64,000 nucleotides of DNA from Paludibacterium paludis (GCF_018802605.1 NZ_CP069161.1:3534001-3598000), one strand, 5' to 3'. Numbered from the stretch's first letter, positions 12,191 through 20,519 are shown. The notes: generated from the letters alone by a model not told the origin. Numbers and translations: made by a program.

Positions 12191-12490
12191 TCAACCGGCC
12201 GGTTGAGGCAGCAGCGTGTAACCACTCTGCAAACCGGCAAGCAGCACCGCGGTCGATACCAGTACGATGAGGAAACCGCCAACGACCATCTTGCACAGCC
12301 ATGGCGCTTTCGCCCGAAAGACCAGAGAGAACGGCACAGCAAGGAGCAGGCCGCTGAGAAAAATGCCCGCCGCCCACCACCAGCGGCGCTCTCCCAGCGC
12401 GGCGACAAGCGCGACAAGTCCGCCAAATGCCAGCATCGTCAAGCCAATACTGGAGAAGATCGTACAAAGTATCTGCAAAGTCTGAAACAT
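12191..12490 (-). CDS. Small inner-membrane protein, unknown function
   Basis: 99 aa (MFQTLQILCTIFSSIGLTML start) with three hydrophobic segments at about 5-32, 42-62 and 72-90. Short basic loops containing GERRWWW and FRAKAPWLCK separate them. The family is not recognised. A weak SD GGAAAA lies 6 nt upstream of the ATG. It stands alone between the chemoreceptor and the terminator of the secreted-protein gene. Longer reading through upstream codons is possible but contains no membrane-like or conserved sequence. Confidence 0.6.
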   Translation of the reverse strand: MFQTLQILCTIFSSIGLTMLAFGGLVALVAALGERRWWWAAGIFLSGLLLAVPFSLVFRAKAPWLCKMVVGGFLIVLVSTAVLLAGLQSGYTLLPQPAG

Positions 12491-12623
12491 CGGATTTTCC
12501 GGGGCGCACGCCGGCTGTCGCCTGGCGCCACTGTTAATGTTATATGGATAGCCGGATGTCAGCATACACCGGACGCAGAAAGCGTGCACGCCGTCCGGGT
12601 CATGCGCGCCCGGCAGAAAACGC

Positions 12624-12665
12624 AAAAAGAGGGAATCGGCAGTCTCGCTGCGGATTCCCTCTTTT
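12624..12665 (-). terminator. Strong hairpin terminator after the small secreted protein gene
   Basis: Twelve-base stem AAAGAGGGAATC (12626-12637) / GATTCCCTCTTT (12653-12664). It is A/T-flanked, so it gives a T run on both strands. It lies about 50 nt after the stop of the small secreted protein gene. Confidence 0.8.
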
Positions 12666-12715
12666 GCTCCGGTTCGACACCGCCAAGCGCGCGGTGTCAA
12701 CAAGAATGGAGCGGT

Positions 12716-12931
12716 TCATTTAACGCGATAGTTCTCGGGATTTGCCTTGATAACCTTGCCTGCATAATCATCCGCGGTCAGGCGATCGGCTTCGCTTTGG
12801 GACGGAGCGGCTTGCTCAGCCTTGGCTTGTCGGTCCTGAAGGCGTTGAACGTTCAGAAATCCATCGCCGGCATGGGCGGCGAACGCGGAAACAGCGAACA
12901 GGGAAGCAGCAATAAGAGTCGTCGATTTCAT
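12716..12931 (-). CDS. Small secreted protein, GDGFLNVQ family, copy 1
   Basis: 71 aa. MKSTTLIAASLFAVSAFAAHA is a signal peptide with AHA cleavage site; the mature part starts GDGFLNVQRLQDRQ. It then continues with a charged Ala/Gln/Glu-rich segment and ends NPENYRVK. It is a paralog of the next gene (13021-13251), which shares signal peptide end, GDGFLNVQ start and NYR-K end. The family is not recognised. A periplasmic or secreted helical peptide is inferred. The gene has its own terminator. Confidence 0.75.
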   Translation of the reverse strand: MKSTTLIAASLFAVSAFAAHAGDGFLNVQRLQDRQAKAEQAAPSQSEADRLTADDYAGKVIKANPENYRVK

Positions 12932-13020
12932 GGTGAAGTCCTTGGTGTATTCAATGTCGGGAGCCCTGTCAGGCATGGGCATCGCCCGCTCAAAATCAGG
13001 GAACCGTTCAGGTATCCGGT

Positions 13021-13251
13021 TTACTTGGTTCGGTAGTTGTCGCGATTGGCCTCGATGGCTTCGCCGGCTTTGCGATCCGCCGCCTGGCGTTGCGCTTCGC
13101 GGTTGGCGTCGTCACCGGAGCGGATATCGGTCCGAACCTGCTTTTCCGCTTTCTCGGCCTGCATTTTCTGCACATTCAAAAAACCGTCGCCGGCATGGGC
13201 CAACGAAGAAAAAGCGAAGACGGTGGCAATCAGGGTCATAGTGCGTTTCAT
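13021..13251 (-). CDS. Small secreted protein, GDGFLNVQ family, copy 2
   Basis: 76 aa with signal peptide ending SLAHA and mature start GDGFLNVQKMQAEKAEKQ. The body is strongly charged and helical (DDANREAQRQAADRKAGEA) and the end is NRDNYRTK. SD AAAGGAAAG is 6 nt upstream of the ATG. It lies 89 nt upstream of its paralog on the same strand and may share its transcript. The divergent LysR gene starts 129 nt away, so the intergenic region 13252-13380 may carry both promoters. Function unknown. Confidence 0.75.
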   Translation of the reverse strand: MKRTMTLIATVFAFSSLAHAGDGFLNVQKMQAEKAEKQVRTDIRSGDDANREAQRQAADRKAGEAIEANRDNYRTK

Positions 13252-13380
13252 GGTTTCTTTCCTTTAGCTGTTTATGTGCGGCGGCAAGATCACGCCGCGT
13301 TTCAGTGGCTCCACTTTACTATTTGAAAAACTGATAAAAAAGCGCAAAATTAAGCAGATAAACAACAGAATTTTCGAACA

Positions 13381-14313
13381 ATGAACGAACTATTCCCTCG
13401 CACCACGCTGGAACAGTGGCGAGTTTTGCAAGCCATCGTCGAACATGGCAGCTACGCACAAGCCGCCGAAGCGCTGTTTCGCAGCCAGTCAGCCATCAGC
13501 TACACCCTGGCTCGCCTGCAAAGCCAGCTGGGTGTCACATTGCTCGAGCCGGACGGCCGACGCATGAAGCTCACCACCATCGGAGAGACCTTGCTGCGCG
13601 ATGCGATGCCGCTGGTGAAAGCGGCCATGCAACTGGAAAAGCGCGCGCGCTCACTGAATCAGGGGTGGGAGGTGGAGGTCCGGCTGGCCGTCGACGGGCT
13701 TTACCCGACCGCGCTGCTCATCGACGCGTTGCAATCTTTTCAGAACATCTGCGGGCAAACCCGGGTGGAATTGATTGAAGTGGTGCTATCGGGCGGCGAT
13801 GAAGCCTTGCTGGAAGGAAACGTCGATCTTGCCATCGTGTGCGATCTGCCCAGCGGCTTTTTCGGGGACAAGCTGTTCGAGGCCGAATTCATCGCCGTGA
13901 GCGCGCCCGCGCATCCTTTGCAGACGCCCGCGGCACCGCTCGGTCTCGATGATCTGAAAAACTGGACCCAGGTCGTCGTGCGCGATTCGGGTTCGCGCCA
14001 CCCTCGCGACGCGGGATGGCTCGAAGCCCGCAGCCGCTGGACCGTGACCAAGGCGGAAACCGCGATCGAAGTGGTCAGGGCCGGACTGGCGTTTGCCTGG
14101 CTGCCCGCGCATCTGATCCGCGACGACCTGGCGTCCGGCCGGCTCGCCGCGCTGCCGCTGGAATACGGCAGCCGCCGCTTCGCACCGGTTTACCTGGTCC
14201 TGGCCAGTCCGGACGAGGCCGGCCCCGCGGCGCGCGCCATGGCTGACTGCTTCCGGCGGGCCACGCTCGCCGCGTGCGCCACGACAGGGGACACCGCTGA
14301 CACGCGACAATAA
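13381..14313 (+). CDS. LysR-family transcriptional regulator
   Basis: 310 aa. N-terminal winged helix (LEQWRVLQAIVEHGSYAQAA, then SQSAISYTLARLQSQLGV) is typical LysR. The effector domain runs from about 95 to 300 (VRLAVDGLYPTALLIDALQ). It is convergent with speF and divergent from the GDGFLNVQ genes. The target is not shown by sequence. Its stop codon lies at the edge of the speF terminator. Confidence 0.92.
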   Translation: MNELFPRTTLEQWRVLQAIVEHGSYAQAAEALFRSQSAISYTLARLQSQLGVTLLEPDGRRMKLTTIGETLLRDAMPLVKAAMQLEKRARSLNQGWEVEVRLAVDGLYPTALLIDALQSFQNICGQTRVELIEVVLSGGDEALLEGNVDLAIVCDLPSGFFGDKLFEAEFIAVSAPAHPLQTPAAPLGLDDLKNWTQVVVRDSGSRHPRDAGWLEARSRWTVTKAETAIEVVRAGLAFAWLPAHLIRDDLASGRLAALPLEYGSRRFAPVYLVLASPDEAGPAARAMADCFRRATLAACATTGDTADTRQ

Positions 14314-14340
14314 AAAAGGCCGGGAACCTGGTTCCCGGCC
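14311..14340 (-). terminator. Terminator of speF
   Basis: Stem GGCCGGGAAC-CTG-GTTCCCGGCC (14318-14340) followed on the minus strand by TTTTTTA. The T run overlaps the TAA stop of the convergent lysR gene, so the two genes end with almost no spacer. Confidence 0.85.
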
Positions 14341-14378
14341 AATCATACCGCCAAACATCGGCAGCTCAGCGTTGCTTG

Positions 14379-16544
14379 TTATTTTTTCATTACATACCCG
14401 TAGGCACGCTTGCGTCCATCCGGATCGGTTTGCAGGTAAACCCCCTGCAGCTCCGGCGAGAAGCCCGGCAACACATTGATGCCCTCTTCCAGCGCGAGGA
14501 AGTAACGTTGAACCGCGCCGCCCCAGACTTCACCCGGAACCACGCACAGCACGCCAGGAGGATACGGCAGGGCGCCTTCGGCGGCCACACGGCCTTCCGC
14601 GTCGCACAGCGCCACCAGCTCGACATTGCCGCGAACGAATTCGATGTTCGCTTCTTGCGGGTTCATTACCTGCTTGGGCAGATGGCTTTGACGGAACATT
14701 TCCTTCTGCAGCTGCTTGACGTTGCGGCTTACGTACAGGTTGTGCATTTCCTGGCACAGCTGACGGATGGTGTAACCGCGATACCGTTCTTCGTTGTTCT
14801 GATAAACAGTCGGCAGAACCACGGACAGCGGCGCATCTTCCTCGATATAACGTTCGAAGCGGGCGATCTGGGCAACCAGATGCTGCATCTTGCCCATGTC
14901 TTCCGCCGGCGTCAGCAGGAAGAGGATGGAGTTCAGGTCGCACTTCTCCGGAATGATGTTGTTTTCGCGGAGGAAGTTGGCCAGGATGGTCGCCGGGATA
15001 CCGAATTCGGTGTATTCACCGGTCGCGGCGTTGATACCCGGCGTCGTCAGCAACAGTTTGCAAGGATCGACGAAGTACTGACCTTCGGCGTAGCCTTCGA
15101 AGGCATGCCATTTCTCACCCGGGTGGAAGGCGAAGAAGCGCAGGTCTTCGGCCATCACTTCGGTCTCGTGATCCTGCCATGCGCGGCCATTGACCGTTTC
15201 GGGCACGAACGGACGGATCATCTTGCACGTGTTGAGCAGCATCTTGCGAGCTTCGATACCGAACTTCACGCACTGCTTCCACAGGTAGCGGCCGCTTTCG
15301 CCTTCGTGCATCTTGGCGTTGACGTCCAGCGATGCGAACAGCGGATAGAACGGGCTGGTCGAAGCATGCAGCATGAACGCGTTGTTGAAGCGTTTGTGGT
15401 TGCAGTAACGATCCTGACCCTTGATGTGGCGGTCTTTCTTGTGGATTTGCGAGGTTTGCGAGAAACCGGCTTGTTGCTTGTGAACCGACTGGGTCACGAG
15501 GATGCCAGGATCGTTTTCGTTCAAATCCAGCAGCAGCGGCGAGCAGTCTTTCATCATCGGGATGAATTGCTCGTAGCCAACCCATGCCGAGTCGAACAGG
15601 ATGTAGTCGCACAGGTGACCGATCTTGTCCACAACCTGACGGGCGTTGTAAACGGTACCGTCGTAAGTCCCCAGCTGAATGATGGCCAGGCGGAACGGAC
15701 GGGCCTTGTCGGCACGTTCCGGAGCCACGGCACGGATCTGTTCACGCAGGTATTTCTCTTCGAAGCAGTGTGCGTCGATACCGCCGATGAAGCCGAACGG
15801 GTTACGGGCGGTTTCCAGATAAACCGGAGTCGCTCCGGCCTGGATCAGGGCGCCATGGTGGTTGGACTTGTGGTTGTTACGGTCGAACAGAACCAGGTCG
15901 CCCTTGGCCAGCAAGGCATTACATACCACTTTGTTCGAAGCGGAAGTACCGTTCAGGACGAAGTAGGTCTTGTCCGCGTTGTAAACACGTGCGGCATGCG
16001 CCTGCGCCTCATGCGCGGCACCTTCGTGAATCAGCAGGTCGCCCAGCTTCACGTCGGCGTTACACATGTCGGAACGGAACAGGTTCTCGCCGAAGAAGTC
16101 GAACATGCGACGGCCGGCGGGGTGCTTGTGGAAGAACTGACCACCCTGGTGCCCCGGGCAGGCGAACGTGGAGTTGCCCATTTCGACATACTTGCGCAGC
16201 AGGCCGAAGAACGGGGGCAGCATGGATTCGCTGTATTTGGTGATGGCGGTTTCGATCTGGCGACCGTAGAACTCGGGAGACTGCTTGTTGCATTCGATGA
16301 CGCTGGTCACGTGCTCGACGTATTCCAGCGGCAGCATTTCTTTGCTTTGGGTTTCAACAAAGACCGGGATTTTCAGGCCGCGGGAGATCAGTTTGTCGAT
16401 GATCTTCCCTTCGGTGATGTCCTGCACGTTGATGACAACGGCGCCGACATCGGCGAAGTCCGTTTCCGCGACATTGACGTAGGCGCGTTCGGTTTTAATG
16501 CAGCAAGCTTCAACTGAACCAAGGGCAATTTTCAGATAATTCAT
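14379..16544 (-). CDS. speF: Inducible ornithine decarboxylase SpeF
   Basis: 721 aa. It converts ornithine to putrescine and CO2 with PLP, consuming a proton in the cytoplasm. Very close to E. coli SpeF through long stretches: FACPGHQGGQFF, DLLIHEGAA, KTYFVLNGTSASNKVV, DRNNHKSNHHGAL, GTYDGTVYNARQVVDK and VTQSVHKQQAGFSQTSQ (PLP lysine K356). The N-terminal wing domain (1-105) of the inducible fold-I decarboxylases is present. The start was chosen for SD AGGTAGGA at 7-8 nt; upstream in-frame codons lack homology. The partner antiporter potE is 5.3 kb downstream on the same strand. It is monocistronic, with its own terminator. Confidence 0.96.
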   Translation of the reverse strand: MNYLKIALGSVEACCIKTERAYVNVAETDFADVGAVVINVQDITEGKIIDKLISRGLKIPVFVETQSKEMLPLEYVEHVTSVIECNKQSPEFYGRQIETAITKYSESMLPPFFGLLRKYVEMGNSTFACPGHQGGQFFHKHPAGRRMFDFFGENLFRSDMCNADVKLGDLLIHEGAAHEAQAHAARVYNADKTYFVLNGTSASNKVVCNALLAKGDLVLFDRNNHKSNHHGALIQAGATPVYLETARNPFGFIGGIDAHCFEEKYLREQIRAVAPERADKARPFRLAIIQLGTYDGTVYNARQVVDKIGHLCDYILFDSAWVGYEQFIPMMKDCSPLLLDLNENDPGILVTQSVHKQQAGFSQTSQIHKKDRHIKGQDRYCNHKRFNNAFMLHASTSPFYPLFASLDVNAKMHEGESGRYLWKQCVKFGIEARKMLLNTCKMIRPFVPETVNGRAWQDHETEVMAEDLRFFAFHPGEKWHAFEGYAEGQYFVDPCKLLLTTPGINAATGEYTEFGIPATILANFLRENNIIPEKCDLNSILFLLTPAEDMGKMQHLVAQIARFERYIEEDAPLSVVLPTVYQNNEERYRGYTIRQLCQEMHNLYVSRNVKQLQKEMFRQSHLPKQVMNPQEANIEFVRGNVELVALCDAEGRVAAEGALPYPPGVLCVVPGEVWGGAVQRYFLALEEGINVLPGFSPELQGVYLQTDPDGRKRAYGYVMKK

Positions 16545-16927
16545 CTTCTGTCCTACCTTGAGTGATAAACCAGCCAGTTCTGACCACCACCTCCTGACAA
16601 AGGCGATTCTGTTGCCTTGATCCGTTAGCGCGGCGGCCCTGCGACCTGAAATCCGGCATCGTGGGAATACCCATACTGCACAATTCGAAGCCGGCTCCGA
16701 TCTCGATGACATCCATTATTCTGCCGCCGCGAGAGACTGTATTTGATGTACAGCAAACTCCGATCATAATGTTAGAATATGCTAATCATCATAAATTAGT
16801 AAACTCTTCATTAGTTAATATATCTATACCGCATTCACTAGTGAATAGGATATCAGTATGTAAATAAAGGAAAAATAGAGGACTCATCCACCAGACAAGG
16901 GCGGAAATTGGGATATTCCGTACGGAA
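16545..16927 (-). promoter_or_regulatory. speF control region: promoter candidate, palindrome and ~220-nt leader
   Basis: The AT-rich upstream part holds a perfect palindrome ATTCACTAGTGAAT (16833-16846). A promoter candidate has TTTACT (16803-16798) and TATTCT (16779-16774), 18-nt spacer. A start near 16767 gives a GC-rich leader of about 220 nt. Inside the leader a reading frame (ATG at 16713) encodes an Arg-rich peptide (RSQGRRANGSRQQNR) and overlaps the speF start. An unused perfect AGGAGG lies at about 16592. In enterobacteria speF is controlled by the ornithine-sensing leader peptide SpeFL; this peptide is not recognisably SpeFL, so an analogous mechanism is only a hypothesis. Confidence 0.45.
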
Positions 16928-18202
16928 TCAGTCTGCGCCCACCGATACCACCCGGGCCAGACAAAGCAACAAGTCATCCCTGCGGAACGGTTTACTGACG
17001 AAGTCGTTCATGCCGGCATCGAGGCACGCCTGGCGATCGGAATCAAAAGCGTTGGCCGTCACCGCGATGATATGGGGCTGCCGCGCAGGCGCCTGCAGCG
17101 ACCGGATGCGGCGGGTCGCCTCCAGCCCGTCCATCACCGGCATGTTCACATCCATCAACACCACATCGTAATTTTTACTCCTGACCGCTTCGACCGCTTC
17201 GGCTCCGTTCTCGACGACATCAATATCCTTGCCCATCCCCAGCCGGGTGAGCAGGTGCGTTGCCAGCATCTGGTTGACCACGTTGTCCTCGGCGACAAGA
17301 ACGCGCAACTTCGGCAGCGGCGCCGCGAAATCCGACAAGGCACGGGAGCGGGGAGGCGCGCATTCGTTCAATGGCAGGTCGCACCGGAACGAAGGCGCGG
17401 CGGATGGGCCCGAGGCTTTCCAGACCTGCCCCCCCATGGCACGCACCAATCGGCCGCAGATCAACATGTCGAGTCCGCCATCATCGGAATGGGTCGCCGG
17501 ACCTGAAGCAGGAAAATCGAAAGGCTCGTAGTGCCATGGCCTCTCGCTGCCGTGCGAGTGAACAACGAACAGGGAAATCGTACCGGCAGCCGTTGGCGCC
17601 AGGGAAACATCAATGCGCCCCTCTTTGGCCCGGCCAACGACCTGCGCGGCCAGAGTCATGACGACCTGTTTGAGGCGTAGAACGTCCCCCGTCACCCATA
17701 CCGGCATGCACTCATCCATGCCGGTTTCGAATGCCACGCCACGAGTCAGGGCCATCGGTCTGAGCTTGTCGGCACAATCGGCCAGCAACGCACTGGCCGA
17801 AACCGGCAAGCTCTCCAGCTTCAATTGACCCGACTCGATACGCACAAAATCCAGCAAGTCATTCAGCAACTGCTGCATGGACTGTCCGGACGAACGCAAA
17901 CCGTCCAGCAGACTTGACTGTTCGCGCGATAACGGCGTTTGTTGCAGAAGATCCGTCATGCCGATCACGCCGCTTACCGCGGATCGGAATTCGTGACTCA
18001 ACAAAGCCAGCAAATCAAGTTTGTCACGGGATGAGCGCTTGGCCTCGCGCAGCGCGGCACACAGTGCGTCCCTCTCGGCCTGCAATTGGAGGAGACTTCC
18101 TTCGTGCGCGGCCCCATGCGCCCCGTCGGACAATCCCGTCCCATCCGGGCTGGAAACGTCGTCCGTTTGCCCTCCATCCAGAGAGCCTTCAGAATTGATC
18201 AT
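16928..18202 (-). CDS. Hybrid histidine kinase-like protein with degenerate ATP-binding domain and intact receiver
   Basis: 424 aa, no membrane segment or PAS domain. Coiled N-terminus, HisKA with H70 (LLSHEFRSAVSGVIGMTDLL; RTP changed to RSA), ATPase-like region 150-280, receiver 297-420 with E305-D306, D351 (LMDVNMPVMDG) and K404 (VSKPF). The ATPase region lacks the N-box asparagine (VVMTLAAQVV instead of I-NLL-NA) and shows no DxGxG motif (VVHSHGSERPW); only a remnant GG-D-L-ICGRLV resembles the last G box. This is inferred to be a receiver-bearing phosphotransfer or scaffold protein rather than an active kinase. Start ambiguous: ATG at 18202 or TTG at 18211, neither with a clear SD. Confidence 0.85.
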   Translation of the reverse strand: MINSEGSLDGGQTDDVSSPDGTGLSDGAHGAAHEGSLLQLQAERDALCAALREAKRSSRDKLDLLALLSHEFRSAVSGVIGMTDLLQQTPLSREQSSLLDGLRSSGQSMQQLLNDLLDFVRIESGQLKLESLPVSASALLADCADKLRPMALTRGVAFETGMDECMPVWVTGDVLRLKQVVMTLAAQVVGRAKEGRIDVSLAPTAAGTISLFVVHSHGSERPWHYEPFDFPASGPATHSDDGGLDMLICGRLVRAMGGQVWKASGPSAAPSFRCDLPLNECAPPRSRALSDFAAPLPKLRVLVAEDNVVNQMLATHLLTRLGMGKDIDVVENGAEAVEAVRSKNYDVVLMDVNMPVMDGLEATRRIRSLQAPARQPHIIAVTANAFDSDRQACLDAGMNDFVSKPFRRDDLLLCLARVVSVGAD

Positions 18203-18358
18203 GGCACGCAATCCATTTTTTACGCATGGCGCAAAGAGCCGCGGATCCGTACCAGGCCCAGCCAGCCGGTGTCCGCTCGCTCTCTTACTTATTCACTATA
18301 GGCAAGTCTGCGCAAAAGACGTTGCCCGGCATCAAGCGTCGATCACGCCCGCGCGCCG

Positions 18359-19171
18359 TCAGACCAGCTGCAATCGCCCATCCTCGTTCTTGAGCCGGAC
18401 CCGCAGCGGATCGCTTTCGTGAATGGCAAGAGCATTGATACCGGCCGGAAACACGATATAACCCAACGACGCCAGTCTCGCACGGATCGCCTCCTTATCC
18501 GATTTGAGCATCTCGACGAAGAGAATCGGACGATGGCGCCGCAACAGACTCTCGGCTCCGGCCAGGACCTGTTCCTCCATGCCTTCGACATCGATTTTGA
18601 CAAGATCGACCCTTTCCAGCGCCAGGGAGTCCAGCGTCACCATTTCAACACGCAACGGGCGATTGCCGTAATCGATAGGTTGGCCGATATCCTCTCCGCA
18701 TCCGGACGGCTTCAATTCGAAACTGCCGAATGAACCCGGCACAAGATAATCGGGCTCGGGGATATCGATGTGCCCGCACTCAGCCCCCACGGCAGAGTTC
18801 ATGGCATTGACATTGAAGCAGTTATTAAGGACGATGTTCCCGGCCAGCGCGTAGTAGATTTTCTCCTGGGCCTCGAAGGCAATGACATGGCCCCAGCCAT
18901 ACATGAAGCGCGCCCACTCGATGGTATGCACACCGATATTCGCCCCGCAATCGATAGCCAGTACCCCCGGCCCCTTATCCCGCAAGCATGAGGCCAGCAA
19001 GGCCAGGACAAAATCGATTTCCTCCTGTTCATAGCCCGACTGGGACATCAATTCGTAACCGACGCCGAACGTTCCGCCGGGCGACGCGTGATAATCGTTG
19101 CGGTTGACGATCATGCTGCCATGATTGGTCGAGAGCAGCATGAATGGCGCTGGGCGCGGGATATTCTTCAT
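18359..19171 (-). CDS. FkbM-family SAM-dependent methyltransferase
   Basis: 270 aa. SAM motif I VLAIDCGANIGVHTIEWA and the FkbM-type continuation (VIAFEAQEKIYYALAGNIVLN), then VDLVKIDVEGMEEQVLAGAE and RPILFVEM, all diagnostic for FkbM. Members methylate hydroxyls of sugars, polyketides or, in some cases, proteins; the substrate cannot be told here. It is a single gene with no glycan or secondary-metabolite neighbours, which is unusual. The chosen ATG has AGGATG 10 nt upstream. Confidence 0.9.
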   Translation of the reverse strand: MKNIPRPAPFMLLSTNHGSMIVNRNDYHASPGGTFGVGYELMSQSGYEQEEIDFVLALLASCLRDKGPGVLAIDCGANIGVHTIEWARFMYGWGHVIAFEAQEKIYYALAGNIVLNNCFNVNAMNSAVGAECGHIDIPEPDYLVPGSFGSFELKPSGCGEDIGQPIDYGNRPLRVEMVTLDSLALERVDLVKIDVEGMEEQVLAGAESLLRRHRPILFVEMLKSDKEAIRARLASLGYIVFPAGINALAIHESDPLRVRLKNEDGRLQLV

Positions 19172-19787
19172 GAGAATGCATCCTGAAAACAAAGGGGATG
19201 ATAGACAGTGCCGCATCCGCCTCGGCAGTTACGTTCAATCTTGTTGATTTACCGGCTGGCCGCCAGACATCGCGGCCGCGACCATACACCGAGCACCGCG
19301 GGCTGCCGCCCCGAATCAGCAAAAGCAGACCAGCGATCCTCATCGGTCACCTCACGGCGCAGAATAGCACCAAAACGATGGACCGCCATGCAATCCGGAA
19401 GCTTCTTTCACCGATAGAAGAGAAAACTCACCGAGATAGGCGAATCTCCTCCTGAAACCCGGTATATAAGACCAAAAGCTTTTCCAAACAATTATTTATG
19501 CAACGGGTTATTTATTCACCAATGTCCATACACACATAACGCAGCGGAATTCACTTCTTGCTGAAGGGTTGGCGGAAAAAAACAATCACGAAAATATCAT
19601 TGATGAAGAACAAGTGATCCGGATGAACAGTCCATGCCAACCGTTATGTTCACAACGGTTCAAATAAAAACACCAATGGAACCTTTCCGCTTATCACCAT
19701 GTCGACCCTTGAAGCTACCGCTCTTTAGTTGTCAAGTGGCGGAGCTCATCCGGAATCTCCCTGAAACATTACGGAAGGAGGTAAACC
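19172..19787. other. Intergenic region upstream of the DUF2795/KGG stress genes
   Basis: 616 bp without a credible gene. From 19450 to 19700 it is AT-rich. An inverted repeat AACCGTT-N8-AACGGTT lies at 19639-19660. GGAAC at 19679-19683, followed 18 nt later by GTCG, vaguely recalls an ECF sigma promoter for the plus-strand genes, but this is weak. The 19200-19430 part is GC-rich and holds nothing I recognise. Confidence 0.5.
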
Positions 19788-19994
19788 ATGACACAGGGTC
19801 TTGGCGGCCGCTCACCGGCCAATGTACAAAAGTTTCTGAAAGGCGCCGACTATCCCGCCAGCAAAGCGGAACTGCTCAATACCGCGAAAAACAATCACGC
19901 ACCGCAAGAAGTGCTCAAGACGCTGGAAGATCTGCCGGCGGACCAATTCGGCGGTCCGCAGCAAGTGATGAAAGCGTACGGCCGGATGGCATAA
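19788..19994 (+). CDS. DUF2795 family small protein
   Basis: 68 aa ([20 protein letters not shown], then [10 protein letters not shown] and [20 protein letters not shown]). The pattern 'YPASK-ELL--A--N-AP-EVL--LE-LP---F--P--VMKA' is the DUF2795 domain. A very strong SD (GGAAGGAGGT) precedes the ATG. The role is unknown; these proteins often accompany stress genes. It lies 65 nt upstream of the KGG protein and probably shares its transcript. Confidence 0.88.
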   Translation: MTQGLGGRSPANVQKFLKGADYPASKAELLNTAKNNHAPQEVLKTLEDLPADQFGGPQQVMKAYGRMA

Positions 19995-20059
19995 ACACGG
20001 CCCCGATCCGGCCATCACCCGGCCTTGACTCCTATCACGGCAGCAGGAAAGGACACATC

Positions 20060-20476
20060 ATGGCACAACAGCACAGCAAGGAAAACCAACGAGATAATCC
20101 TCAGGAAACTCGAAAGCATGACAGCATGACCGTTCAGGAAGCCCGCAAGCTGGGCGGAGAGGCCCGCAAAGCCCAGCTTGGGTCCGAAGGGTATGCGGAA
20201 CTTGGACATAAGGGAGGCGAGGCGACCTCCGCAAAACATGGCAGGGAATTTTACGAAGAGATCGGCAGCCAAGGCGGCCAGGCCCGCAAAGAACAGCTCG
20301 GACCGGAAGGCTACTCCGAGCTGGGACAAAAAGGCGGGCAAGCCAGAAAGGAACAGCTTGGCCCCGAAGGCTATTCGGAACTCGGCCACAAGGGCGGGCA
20401 GCGCGTTCGGGAACTCATTGAAAAGGGCAAGGAAACCGAGGAGCACTCCGACAAGGACAGTCCCGAATCGGAGTGA
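20060..20476 (+). CDS. KGG-repeat stress protein (GsiB/YciG-like)
   Basis: 138 aa, highly hydrophilic. At least five copies of a ~20-residue repeat built on 'GG-A-K-QLG-EGYAELG-KGG' can be read ([70 protein letters not shown]). This is the KGG motif of general-stress, hydrophilin-like proteins such as GsiB and YciG. It is probably disordered and cytoplasmic, with a role in desiccation or general stress by analogy. SD GGAAAGGA. A strong terminator follows 44 nt downstream. Confidence 0.92.
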   Translation: MAQQHSKENQRDNPQETRKHDSMTVQEARKLGGEARKAQLGSEGYAELGHKGGEATSAKHGREFYEEIGSQGGQARKEQLGPEGYSELGQKGGQARKEQLGPEGYSELGHKGGQRVRELIEKGKETEEHSDKDSPESE

Positions 20477-20519
20477 CCCCTCCTGCGGCTCCCCCCTTAC
20501 ATGTTCTCCCCCGGTTCAC

